Source: an uncultured Sutterella sp.
Lineage (GTDB): Bacteria; Pseudomonadota; Gammaproteobacteria; Burkholderiales; Burkholderiaceae_F
Reading direction: 5' to 3'
Assembly (NCBI GenBank): GCA_905197905.1
Contig: CAJKAP010000003.1
Location: 144,801-208,800 of the forward strand
DNA length: 64,000 bases
The notes below the pieces were generated by a model that was not told the origin of the DNA, searched no databases, and worked only from the letters and a program-made list of their open reading frames with translations. The position numbers and the translations under genes are program-made. Shown here piece after piece: positions 8,411 to 15,406 of this stretch; positions within the stretch are counted from its first letter, which is position 1; every line of letters starts with the position of its first letter.

Positions 8411-9538
8411 TTAACGCGTCTTGCGCTCCGTATTAGCAGCAATGGCCATACCAGCCACTTTACGTGCTAAGATAGCCGTCGGATCCACGAAGGCAACAGT
8501 CTTTCCTGCAAGCGGGTAAGCATCACACTCATCCAGAATCAAGGGCAACTCCGTGCAACCCAAAATCAACACGTTGCAGTTGTGCTCTTCCACCAAGTAC
8601 TGTGCAGCGGCTAAGAGTTCATCTTTACAAATGCCATCACAGAACCCCGCCTTGGCACCTTTCGGACCATAAATCGCACTCATGACGAGCTTCTGATGTT
8701 CTTCATCTGGCACCGACAAGGGAAGCCCGAGTGCTTTAGCTTTGTTCCCATAAATGCCTGTAGCAATCGTGCCAGAGGTGGCAAGAAGACCGATACGGGG
8801 TTCAGGGAAGCGAGTCTTAATGTCTTCGAGCGTAGCCATCTGCATATCGACAAACGGAATACGAAGGCGAGGAGCAATGGTAGGCAAGAAAGCATGAGCC
8901 GTATTGCAAGGCACAATGATCACGTCGCACCCATCGCCTTCAAGGCGCTTAGCGGCATGGTACATGGCAACCGTTGGGTCTTTCCCGTCGTGCAATAAGC
9001 AAGCGGTGCGATCAGGGATCTGCGGATTTTCTTCAATCGCGAGCTTGATATGTTCCTGGTCGTTTGCAGCAGGCGTTGCCTTCACAATCTTGTCAAAGAG
9101 GTCAACTGTGGCGGCAGGCCCCAAGCCCCCAATCATCCCGATCTTGAAGCCCAAGGGACGGCGAGCTGGTGGGCAGTCAATCGCTTTCTTCGCAACTGCA
9201 ACGAGATCTTCCGAAGGGTTGATGCCAATCACGGGAAGGGCGACTTCTGTTTGCACGTCTTCGACGTAATTCCCCACAATGCCGCTCACGATAAAGAGCG
9301 CATCAAGTTTATGCTTCACGCCTTGGCAAGCGGCATCAAGCGACATCATGGCTTCTTCACGTTGCAGAGCAAGGGGATCTTCAAGGTAGGAAACGGGTTC
9401 CCAGAAAAATTCAATAGAAACTTCAGCGTTGGCGTCTTTGGCGGCGCTACGCAGATCGTCTCCCAATTTACGAGCTGCGCAAGGGGCGAACCCTGCCACA
9501 ATGCCAAAACGATAGCGAGGAGTACAAAAAGTGGTCAT
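8411..9538 (-). CDS. Aspartate/glutamate racemase family protein with an extra N-terminal racemase-like half
   Basis: 375 residues, against about 230-240 for a normal Asp/Glu racemase. The C-terminal 245 residues form the canonical enzyme: FKIGMIGGLGPAATVDL, first catalytic cysteine in VPCNTAHAF, ATSGTIATGIY, second catalytic cysteine in LGCTELPLIL. This family interconverts L- and D-aspartate or glutamate without cofactor. The first about 130 residues (YRFGIVAGFAPCAARKLGDD ... FIVSGIVGN ... LPVIGINPSEDL) look like a second, degraded copy of the N-terminal half of the same fold, lacking the VPCNT cysteine. It lies downstream of, and on the same strand as, the DcuA-type transporter, but a strong terminator separates them. 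Shared aspartate metabolism is inferred from this neighbour. Substrate stereochemistry and which amino acid is used cannot be read from sequence. Confidence 0.85.
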   Translation of the reverse strand: MTTFCTPRYRFGIVAGFAPCAARKLGDDLRSAAKDANAEVSIEFFWEPVSYLEDPLALQREEAMMSLDAACQGVKHKLDALFIVSGIVGNYVEDVQTEVALPVIGINPSEDLVAVAKKAIDCPPARRPLGFKIGMIGGLGPAATVDLFDKIVKATPAANDQEHIKLAIEENPQIPDRTACLLHDGKDPTVAMYHAAKRLEGDGCDVIIVPCNTAHAFLPTIAPRLRIPFVDMQMATLEDIKTRFPEPRIGLLATSGTIATGIYGNKAKALGLPLSVPDEEHQKLVMSAIYGPKGAKAGFCDGICKDELLAAAQYLVEEHNCNVLILGCTELPLILDECDAYPLAGKTVAFVDPTAILARKVAGMAIAANTERKTR

Positions 9539-9739
9539 AGCAAAAAATCTCCATTGAACGCTCTAAGGATCAGTGAGGAGCTGCAGTGGTCTCGTTTTGA
9601 GGAGAGAAGAAGCAGACTGGTCGTTGATCGCAGAGGCGAAATCAAAAAAACAAGTCGTTTTTCTCGAGATGTGTCTCAAACTCAGTGTACTTCAAAGTGC
9701 CTCGCTGAGGAACTATAAAAACAAATCTAGAGAAAAACG

Positions 9740-9770
9740 AAAGGGGCAACACGGAGTGGGTTGCCCCTTT
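9740..9770 (-). terminator. Intrinsic terminator of the DcuA-type transporter gene
   Basis: AAAGGGGCAAC (9740-9750) and GTTGCCCCTTT (9760-9770) form an 11-bp stem with a 9-base loop. Read on the minus strand it is followed by CGTTTTTCTC, a good U-run, 18 bases after the transporter stop codon. Confidence 0.85.
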
Positions 9771-9788
9771 CAGGCAGATAGAGGTTGA

Positions 9789-11111
9789 TTAGTAGAGGAT
9801 ATTAGACAAACCTAAACCAACTGCCACAGCCACGATCGTTGCAACAAGGCCTGGGATCATGAAGGAGTGGTTCAACACATACTTACCGATTCGGGTCGTA
9901 CCAGAACCGTCAAAGGCGATAGCGGCCACCAAGGAGCCATAGGTCGGAATGAAGAAGTAACCATTCACAGCCGGGAACATGGCGATCAAAGTCTGGCAAG
10001 GAATACCGAGTGCAGCACCCAAAGGCATCACAGCACGTGCCGTAGCAGCCTGCGAGTAGAGGAGCACAGAGACGAAGAAGAGCACGAAGGCAAACGTCCA
10101 GGGCATAGCCTTAGCGATGTCGCCCACGGTAGCGATCAAGTCAGCCTTATGAGCACCCACGAAGGAGTCACCCAACCAAGCAAGACCGAAAATACCGATC
10201 ATGGCCACCACACCAGCGCGCATCGTCGGCGTAGAGACAATCTTGTCGACTTGCGGACGGCAGGTGACGAGAATCGCAGCTGCGTTCACCAACATGAAGA
10301 TTTCGAGAACGGTTGCCATACCGAGCGGCTTTTCAGCGCCAGGGAGCGTACGCAAGGAAGGAATCAAACCAGCGGCAACAGCGATACCCACGCAGATCAA
10401 GAAGACGATAGCGGAAAGCTTGCCAGTCTTCGGGATTTCGCGCTTAGCGTTGCTACCAGCGGTCTTCACGAGACCAGCTTTCACACGAGCCTGGAAGTCA
10501 GGGTCGTCAGCCAATTCTTTGCCCAAACGCATGGAGATCAAGCCAGCAATGACCACACCGCACAACGTGGACGGCACGCAGATCATGAGGATGTCAGTCA
10601 AACCGAAGTCCGTGAAGTTGTAAGCGGCAAACATACCGAGCATAGCGGCAGTGGCGGCAGACACAGGCGAGGCGGTAATAGACTGCTGAGAGGCAATCGT
10701 AGCGACAGCCATCGGGCGTTCTGGGCGAATACCAGCAGACATGGCCACTTCATAGATCACAGGCTGCAGAGGATAAACCACATGGCCGGTCCCAGCCAAG
10801 AAGGTAAAGAGCCAAGTGACGAGGGGAGCCAAAATCGTGATTTGTTTCGGATTGGCACGAATGATGCGTTCAGCGACAGAGACCAAGAAGTCAATACCGC
10901 CAGCAGCGTCCATCGTAGCCGCCGCGGTCACGACGCCCAAGATGATGAGAAGAACGTCCACTGGTGGCGCGGTTGGTGTAACGCCAAAGAAAACGCTCAA
11001 AAGGAAAAGACCAACGCCACCCCAGATACCGAGGCCGACGCCGTTAAAGCGAGCACCGATAAAAATGCAGGCCAGCATAATTACGAGCTCAATCCAAAAC
11101 AGAATAGACAT
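9789..11111 (-). CDS. dcuA: Anaerobic C4-dicarboxylate antiporter, DcuA/DcuB family
   Basis: 440 residues from the ATG at 11111 (M-S-I-L-F-W-I-E-L-V), matching the usual 430-446 residue length. An upstream in-frame start at 11225 would add an unlikely polar 38-residue leader. The protein is an inner-membrane carrier with about ten or more hydrophobic segments. Family landmarks include GVGLGIWGGVGL near the N-terminus, PPVDVLLIILGVVTAAATMD, LAGTGHVVYPLQPVIYEVA, IASQQSITASPVSAATAAM and FAFVLFFVSVLLYSQAATAR. Dcu carriers exchange external aspartate, fumarate or malate for internal succinate during fumarate respiration. The neighbouring racemase, divergent LysR gene and the aspartase elsewhere in the window fit an aspartate/fumarate role. 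DcuA versus DcuB cannot be separated with certainty by eye. Confidence 0.92.
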   Translation of the reverse strand: MSILFWIELVIMLACIFIGARFNGVGLGIWGGVGLFLLSVFFGVTPTAPPVDVLLIILGVVTAAATMDAAGGIDFLVSVAERIIRANPKQITILAPLVTWLFTFLAGTGHVVYPLQPVIYEVAMSAGIRPERPMAVATIASQQSITASPVSAATAAMLGMFAAYNFTDFGLTDILMICVPSTLCGVVIAGLISMRLGKELADDPDFQARVKAGLVKTAGSNAKREIPKTGKLSAIVFLICVGIAVAAGLIPSLRTLPGAEKPLGMATVLEIFMLVNAAAILVTCRPQVDKIVSTPTMRAGVVAMIGIFGLAWLGDSFVGAHKADLIATVGDIAKAMPWTFAFVLFFVSVLLYSQAATARAVMPLGAALGIPCQTLIAMFPAVNGYFFIPTYGSLVAAIAFDGSGTTRIGKYVLNHSFMIPGLVATIVAVAVGLGLSNILY

Positions 11112-11265
11112 AGTTCGAATCCAACGACCTTTCTTAGAGGGAAAAGTACGTTGCTCCTCAAGTGTGATATTGTTTAATTCCAAGGCAACGCTGAGTAAGC
11201 TCGAGAGTTCTTTAGAAGAAAACATCGCCCTTTTTTAGGACAGGAATAATCAAAAAGGAACTACA

Positions 11266-11298
11266 GGAAGTAGCAACAGGGCAAGTGCTGCTACTTCC
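11266..11298. promoter_or_regulatory. Perfect 10-bp inverted repeat in the dcuA-lysR divergent region
   Basis: GGAAGTAGCA (11266-11275) and TGCTACTTCC (11289-11298) flank a 13-base spacer in the 307-base divergent region between the DcuA-type gene (start 11111, leftward) and the LysR-type gene (start 11419, rightward). The position suits a regulator operator or a leader hairpin. No other gene is visible in 11112-11418. Confidence 0.5.
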
Positions 11299-11418
11299 CT
11301 TGCAGTCAATCGACCCAACCACAGGGAAGCTTGCTACGGAAACTAATTATTTCAGCCTAAGACGAGAGTTTGTAGTCAGAAGTTGAATGTTGCCCTATCA
11401 AAATTGATCAGCAGAAAT

Positions 11419-12408
11419 ATGAGAAAAATCGATAACCTTGATTTCTATCGGATTATTGTGAGCATGGGCCGCACCGGTAGTGCCAAGCTAACAGGGGATA
11501 AATTCGGACTCGAGACAAGCAACGTATTTCGTTGTTTGCGACAAGTGGAAAAAGAGTTAGGCGCGCCGCTTTTTGATCGCGAAAAGCGTCCAATGCAACT
11601 AACGGAGAAGGGTCGTACGTTTTGCTCGATTGCTGAGCAGATGCTGACCATGCAAAACCACTTGCTCGACGTCTTTAATGAAGACGTGGATGAAGACGAA
11701 GGGCTTATTCGTATCGCTTCAACGGCAGGTGCAAGACACAATTTGATCACGCCCGCGATTGTCCAGTACCAAGCAGAGCACCCCAAGGTGCAGTTTGAGT
11801 TGCAGGACATGACCGATGGACATGATCTTTTTATGAAGACACTGAGTGGTCTTGATAACGACATTGTGTTTCGCTATTTGCCTGACAGTCCGCTTCCTGA
11901 GGGAGTGGTGATGCGAGAAATTTTCCCTATCCCGTTTTACGCTTGTGCCTCCCCTTGGTACATCAAGACTCATGGTGCTCCCACTTCTCCGACGGACTGT
12001 AATCAACACACGGGCATCTTGTTGCAGCTTCCAGGTCGCAAGTCAGTCGAGCATCTCGTGAAAGATGGTCGATCTGAGCGGCTAATGTGGGGCAGCACAA
12101 CGCGCTTTAACAGTCAGCTTGACGCACGAGACGCGTTGGTGCTAGGGGCTGGAGTGATTCCTGATTTGGCGCTTCCTTATTTTTATGAAGTGGCTAAAGC
12201 GGGGCAGGCAGTCCCTCTTATGCAAGGTTGGCACCGTCCCACGGCGATGTCGTGCCTTTTTATTGCTGCCGAAGCGATGAAGAAAAAGCGTGTGCAGCTT
12301 TTTGTGGATTGGCTTTGCGCTCGCTATAAACGCGACTTAGCCCAGATGAAAAAGTGGGTTGATGAGTACATGGCTGCATCACAACCAGCCGAACAAAAGA
12401 CCAAATAA
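11419..12408 (+). CDS. LysR-type transcriptional regulator, divergent from dcuA
   Basis: 329 residues from the ATG at 11419 (MRKIDNLDFYRIIVSMGRTG); a TTG at 11383 would add 12 residues with no better ribosome site. Residues 1-65 carry the winged helix-turn-helix (SAKLTGDKFGLETSNVFRCL, then ELGAPLFDREKRPMQLTEKG), and the rest is a periplasmic-binding-protein-like effector domain (LIRIASTAGARHNLITPAIV). LysR proteins typically control the divergently transcribed neighbour, here the C4-dicarboxylate carrier. The effector is unknown. Thirty bases separate its stop from the next gene, so the two may be co-transcribed. Confidence 0.9.
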   Translation: MRKIDNLDFYRIIVSMGRTGSAKLTGDKFGLETSNVFRCLRQVEKELGAPLFDREKRPMQLTEKGRTFCSIAEQMLTMQNHLLDVFNEDVDEDEGLIRIASTAGARHNLITPAIVQYQAEHPKVQFELQDMTDGHDLFMKTLSGLDNDIVFRYLPDSPLPEGVVMREIFPIPFYACASPWYIKTHGAPTSPTDCNQHTGILLQLPGRKSVEHLVKDGRSERLMWGSTTRFNSQLDARDALVLGAGVIPDLALPYFYEVAKAGQAVPLMQGWHRPTAMSCLFIAAEAMKKKRVQLFVDWLCARYKRDLAQMKKWVDEYMAASQPAEQKTK

Positions 12409-12437
12409 CGAGGCAGAGAGCCTCTAGAGGACAAAAT

Positions 12438-13253
12438 ATGTCGATAGTCGATTTCTTCTCTCATACTGCAGAAGGCCTCTTTTTTGAGTGCGATTCTCGC
12501 CGCTCTTGGCGCTTTGAACATTTTGGTTTAAAGGGCGAAGAAGGCTTGATTGAGATGCCAGAAGGTCGATTATCAACGTCTCCCATTTCCTATTGGTTTT
12601 TGCCTGCAGAACCCAACGATAATGCGCCTGTGCGAGGCACGGTGCTTTTTTGCAATGCAGGAACGCACAATATGGGATTTCATTTGCCACAAGTCTCCTG
12701 GCTTGTTCCTGCAAGCTATAACGTCGTGATGTTTGACTACCATGGTGCAGGGTTAAGTGAAGGGCGCGCATCGCTCGCTGGGATCCTAGAAGATGCACGA
12801 GTGATCTATGAGGCGGTTCGTGCGCGAAAAGACGTGAAGGGAAAGCCTCTTTACCTCTTTGGTCAAGGAATGGGGGCGTTTGCTGCTGCAGTACTTGCCA
12901 GTGAATTACCCGAAGGAGCTGTGCAAGGCGTTGTGCTTGAGTCGCTTTATGCTACGCACAAAGGTTGGATGCTTCGCCGTTATGGTCCAGGGATTGGACA
13001 CTTGTGTGCGGCGCTTTTACCGCAAGGGGTGATTAACCCCGTGGAAGCACTCGCTCGTATTAAACAGCCACTTGTTGTGATTACGCCCTCGAAAGACAGT
13101 CGCAATCCTGAAAAGGAAGTGGATGAAGTGGTGCACGCGGCACCCAAGCATCGAGAAATTTGGCGAGTCGAGGGGAAGAAATTCTTGGGAGTCTTTGATT
13201 ACCCCACAGAATGGCGAGAACGTTTTCTCGCCTTCTGCAAAGCATCAGCGTAA
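12438..13253 (+). CDS. Alpha/beta-hydrolase fold protein lacking the nucleophile serine
   Basis: 271 residues with an AGAGGACA ribosome site. The fold is recognisable: GTVLFCNAGTHNMGFH near the oxyanion strand, VMFDYHGAGLSEG (the usual FDyrGhG.S.G) and PLYLFGQGMGAFAAAVLA at the nucleophile elbow, where active enzymes read G-x-S-x-G. Here the elbow is G-Q-G-M-G, so the serine is glycine. The acid-loop region VVITPSKDSRNPEKE retains an Asp, but the catalytic His near the C-terminus is not apparent (GKKFLGVFDYPTEW). It is therefore probably a pseudoenzyme, or uses a different mechanism. It sits 30 bases behind the LysR gene and may be in the same transcript. No signal peptide is seen. The true substrate, if any, is unknown. 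Confidence 0.75.
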   Translation: MSIVDFFSHTAEGLFFECDSRRSWRFEHFGLKGEEGLIEMPEGRLSTSPISYWFLPAEPNDNAPVRGTVLFCNAGTHNMGFHLPQVSWLVPASYNVVMFDYHGAGLSEGRASLAGILEDARVIYEAVRARKDVKGKPLYLFGQGMGAFAAAVLASELPEGAVQGVVLESLYATHKGWMLRRYGPGIGHLCAALLPQGVINPVEALARIKQPLVVITPSKDSRNPEKEVDEVVHAAPKHREIWRVEGKKFLGVFDYPTEWRERFLAFCKASA

Positions 13254-13259
13254 AAACAT

Positions 13260-13291
13260 AGCGCCACTGTCCTAGAGGATCGAGTGGCGCT
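13260..13291. terminator. Terminator between convergent hydrolase-like and exported-protein genes
   Basis: AGCGCCACT (13260-13268) pairs with AGTGGCGCT (13283-13291) over 9 bp with a 14-base loop and TTCT after it. It serves the plus-strand gene and perhaps both strands. Confidence 0.75.
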
Positions 13292-13311
13292 TTCTATGAT
13301 GAGGGGAATCT

Positions 13312-13767
13312 TTAACGAATTAGTGCCGAAAAAGTCGCAGGAGTCGATTTATCTTTTCTCGCAAAAAACATAATCACATTGTCAAATTCCCAGACGAGCT
13401 CTGAGTCTGAGGTCTCTGTAGGCTCGCCATAAGTCTTTTTGTAGTATGCGATGTGGTCTTCATCATTGCTTGATTTATCAAAAAAGATAAAGTAGCCGCC
13501 AGCATTTTTACTTCCAGGAAAAGGCAAGGCGACAAATTTGATATCGCTTGAGTTGTAGCAAGATTCACCATCGAGCATGTAAGAAAATTCTTTGTCATCG
13601 TCCTTATAAACATCCACGTCGCACGTTTTGCTTTTCAATTGAGCATATTCATGGACATCAGAGGTGCCCAAAACAAAGATGCCGTCGAGCTTTGGCTCAA
13701 CGTATTTGCCGTTGACCACAGCGCTAGCTAAGAGAAGCAATGGAATGAGTGCCTTAACGAATTTCAT
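13312..13767 (-). CDS. Small exported protein of unknown function
   Basis: 151 residues from the ATG at 13767, chosen because an AAAGGAGAAA ribosome site precedes it directly; a start six codons upstream lacks one. The N-terminus MKFVKALIPLLLLASAVVNG is a classical Sec signal peptide with probable cleavage near residue 20. The mature part is about 130 residues, acidic, with Asp/Lys-rich stretches (VYKDDDKEFSY) and two cysteines (KTCDVDV, ESCYNSS) that could form a periplasmic disulfide. I recognise no family. It is isolated between two convergently or independently transcribed genes, so context gives little help. Confidence 0.65.
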   Translation of the reverse strand: MKFVKALIPLLLLASAVVNGKYVEPKLDGIFVLGTSDVHEYAQLKSKTCDVDVYKDDDKEFSYMLDGESCYNSSDIKFVALPFPGSKNAGGYFIFFDKSSNDEDHIAYYKKTYGEPTETSDSELVWEFDNVIMFFARKDKSTPATFSALIR

Positions 13768-13877
13768 TTTCTCTCCTTTGGGCATCTTTCAGATTCTAAG
13801 AATCGTATGAGAACAGTGATTTGTTTATTGTAAGCGCAGAGTGCGGTAAAGCATAGAGCGTTCCTAACACGAAAAAA

Positions 13878-14801
13878 TTATCGATTGCTTTTCGGAGAAG
13901 ATCGAAAGAGTTTTGGTCCAAGTAAGTACACCAAAATCCCCGCCCATACAAACGTCATCGGGAATATTTCATCCCAACCAAACTTCTCCTCATAAACAAA
14001 GATCCCCAAGCAGAGTACAAGAATCGGGCTCAAGTACTGGCAGAACCCTAAGAGGTTAAGCGGCAAGTAGTTGGTTGCGTAGGTATATGCAATAAGTGGT
14101 ACCGAGGTGATCACACCAGTCCCTACCAGTGCCCACGCGGTAAAGTCAAAGTCGCCCAAACGAGCAAAGAATCCGCTTTCTCCCACGTAGTAAAGGAAAG
14201 CCAGGGCAAAGGGAAGGGCGATCAATGATTCAAAGAAAATCGCCACAGCAGGAATCAAGAGAATTTTCTTTTTGAGCGCGCCGTAGGTGGCCCAAGTAGA
14301 CGAAACGCCTAACGAAATCCAAGGAATGTTCCCGAATCGCCAGAACATGATCGCGACACCCAAAATCGCTAGCGTGACACTAATCTTTTGGAAGATGTTG
14401 AGGCGTTCTCGATAAAAGACGACACCCAAGAGAATGCTCAGAAGGGGAGTTAAAAAGAGCCCCATCCCCAATTCCACAATATGCCCATTCATCGGCGCAT
14501 AGATGTTGAACCACCAGTTGAGGAGCGCCATCAAGGCAGCGAGCGCTAAAACGCCAAACTTCCAGCATTCTTTCTGGAATTCTCGAGCAGTGGCGATGAC
14601 CGAGTGCCATTGACCGCTCAAAACGATGAAGAGGAAAATCGCAAGCGTGGTCCAGCAATAGCGGTGCGCAATCACGACCCATGGATCAACGGTGATGATC
14701 GCCTTCCAATACATCGGTTGGAAACCCCAAATGATGTAGGCCAAGAAGGCACAAAAAATGCCAACGGCGGTTTGATTCTTTTTAAAGGGGTCGAGGGTCA
14801 T
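13878..14801 (-). CDS. rarD: EamA-type permease, RarD-like
   Basis: 307 residues from the ATG at 14801. The alternative GTG at 14843 is disfavoured because a good sigma-70 promoter places transcription start at about that codon. Ten hydrophobic segments fill the protein, in two EamA halves. RarD-like landmarks are FLAYIIWGFQPMYWKAI, DPWVVIAHRYCWTTLAIFL, LNWWFNIYAPMNGHIVELGMG, ERLNIFQKISVTLAILGVA and CQYLSPILVLCLGIFVYEEKF. Members are inner-membrane drug/metabolite-superfamily exporters; the RarD name comes from a chloramphenicol-sensitivity phenotype and the physiological substrate is unknown. It is monocistronic. Confidence 0.88.
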   Translation of the reverse strand: MTLDPFKKNQTAVGIFCAFLAYIIWGFQPMYWKAIITVDPWVVIAHRYCWTTLAIFLFIVLSGQWHSVIATAREFQKECWKFGVLALAALMALLNWWFNIYAPMNGHIVELGMGLFLTPLLSILLGVVFYRERLNIFQKISVTLAILGVAIMFWRFGNIPWISLGVSSTWATYGALKKKILLIPAVAIFFESLIALPFALAFLYYVGESGFFARLGDFDFTAWALVGTGVITSVPLIAYTYATNYLPLNLLGFCQYLSPILVLCLGIFVYEEKFGWDEIFPMTFVWAGILVYLLGPKLFRSSPKSNR

Positions 14802-14850
14802 GGGGCTAGAGAGAGTCGAAGTGTCTACAAGAGGAACAGTCACTTACCCG

Positions 14851-14879
14851 ATAGTAGACCTTTTAGAGGTGAGTCGCAA
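14851..14879 (-). promoter_or_regulatory. Sigma-70 promoter of the RarD-like gene
   Basis: On the minus strand, TTGCGA (14874-14879) and TACTAT (14851-14856) are separated by exactly 17 bases. Transcription would begin near 14844, giving about a 40-base leader before the ATG at 14801. A run of nine G (14901-14909) lies 22 bases upstream of the -35 element. Confidence 0.6.
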
Positions 14880-14923
14880 TAGCGTGTAGAGGTGCAGAGA
14901 GGGGGGGGGCTAGAAAAAGCAAA

Positions 14924-14948
14924 AGGGCAACTCATTCTGAGTTACCCT
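14924..14948 (-). terminator. Terminator of the Pro-Arg-His tRNA operon
   Basis: On the minus strand AGGGTAACTCA pairs with TGAGTTGCCCT (one U-G pair) around a three-base loop and runs into TTTGCTTTTTC, 12 bases after the CCA end of tRNA-His. Confidence 0.85.
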
Positions 14949-14959
14949 CTTTGCAATAA

Positions 14960-15036
14960 TGGGGTGGGAAATGGGACTCGAACCCACGACAACCGGAATC
15001 ACAATCCGGGACTCTACCAACTGAGCTATTCCCACC
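14960..15036 (-). tRNA. tRNA-His (GTG)
   Basis: A full cloverleaf on the minus strand. The eight-base-pair acceptor with the extra 5' G (G-1) typical of histidine tRNA pairs GGTGGGAA with TTCCCACC. The anticodon loop ATTGTGA lies in the stem CCGG/CCGG, the T-arm is GGGTTCGAGTCCC, and CCA is encoded. It is last in a three-tRNA operon. Confidence 0.97.
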
Positions 15037-15047
15037 ATTATTCGATT

Positions 15048-15124
15048 TGGCCTGCCCGACAGGAATCGAACCTGTGACCCTCTGCTTAGAAGGCAGATGC
15101 TCTATCCGACTGAGCTACGGGCAG
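15048..15124 (-). tRNA. tRNA-Arg (TCT)
   Basis: The cloverleaf on the minus strand has acceptor CTGCCCG/CGGGCAG, anticodon stem CTGCC with loop TTCTAA giving anticodon TCT, T-arm ACAGGTTCGATTCCTGT and encoded CCA. It reads AGA codons. It is the middle member of the Pro-Arg-His operon, 11 bases from tRNA-His. Confidence 0.97.
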
Positions 15125-15155
15125 ATGCGATAAAGCGAGCTTGACCAAAAAATTC

Positions 15156-15232
15156 TGGTCGGGGTGAAGAGATTCGAACTCCCGACATTCTGCTCCCAAA
15201 GCAGACGCGCTACCAGACTGCGCTACACCCCG
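15156..15232 (-). tRNA. tRNA-Pro (TGG)
   Basis: The cloverleaf on the minus strand has acceptor CGGGGTG/CACCCCG with discriminator A, anticodon stem CTGCT, loop TTGGGAG giving TGG, and encoded CCA. It is first in the operon, directly downstream of a sigma-70-type promoter. Confidence 0.97.
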
Positions 15233-15243
15233 TGAGAAGTAGA

Positions 15244-15271
15244 ATTGTACACGATTGTGGGAAAAAAGCAA
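15244..15271 (-). promoter_or_regulatory. Promoter of the Pro-Arg-His tRNA operon
   Basis: On the minus strand TTGCTT (15266-15271) and TACAAT (15244-15249) are spaced by 16 bases, with the -10 ending 11 bases before the tRNA-Pro 5' end. Confidence 0.7.
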
Positions 15272-15406
15272 ATCCTGACTATTAATAAATTTGGCGCAAG
15301 CAAAAATCCGCGATTTTTTAAGGCTTCCGTCGTGACGAGCCCTATCTTCCCTCGCTAAAATGAAACGATTTTGTATAAAACTCCTTCCCCTTCGGAGAAA
15401 GTAACG

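Noticed and set aside
9867..11177. Open frame of 436 codons opposite the DcuA-type gene
   Set aside because: Antisense to a clear membrane carrier; its His/Asp/Glu/Arg-rich translation is the mirror of hydrophobic codons.
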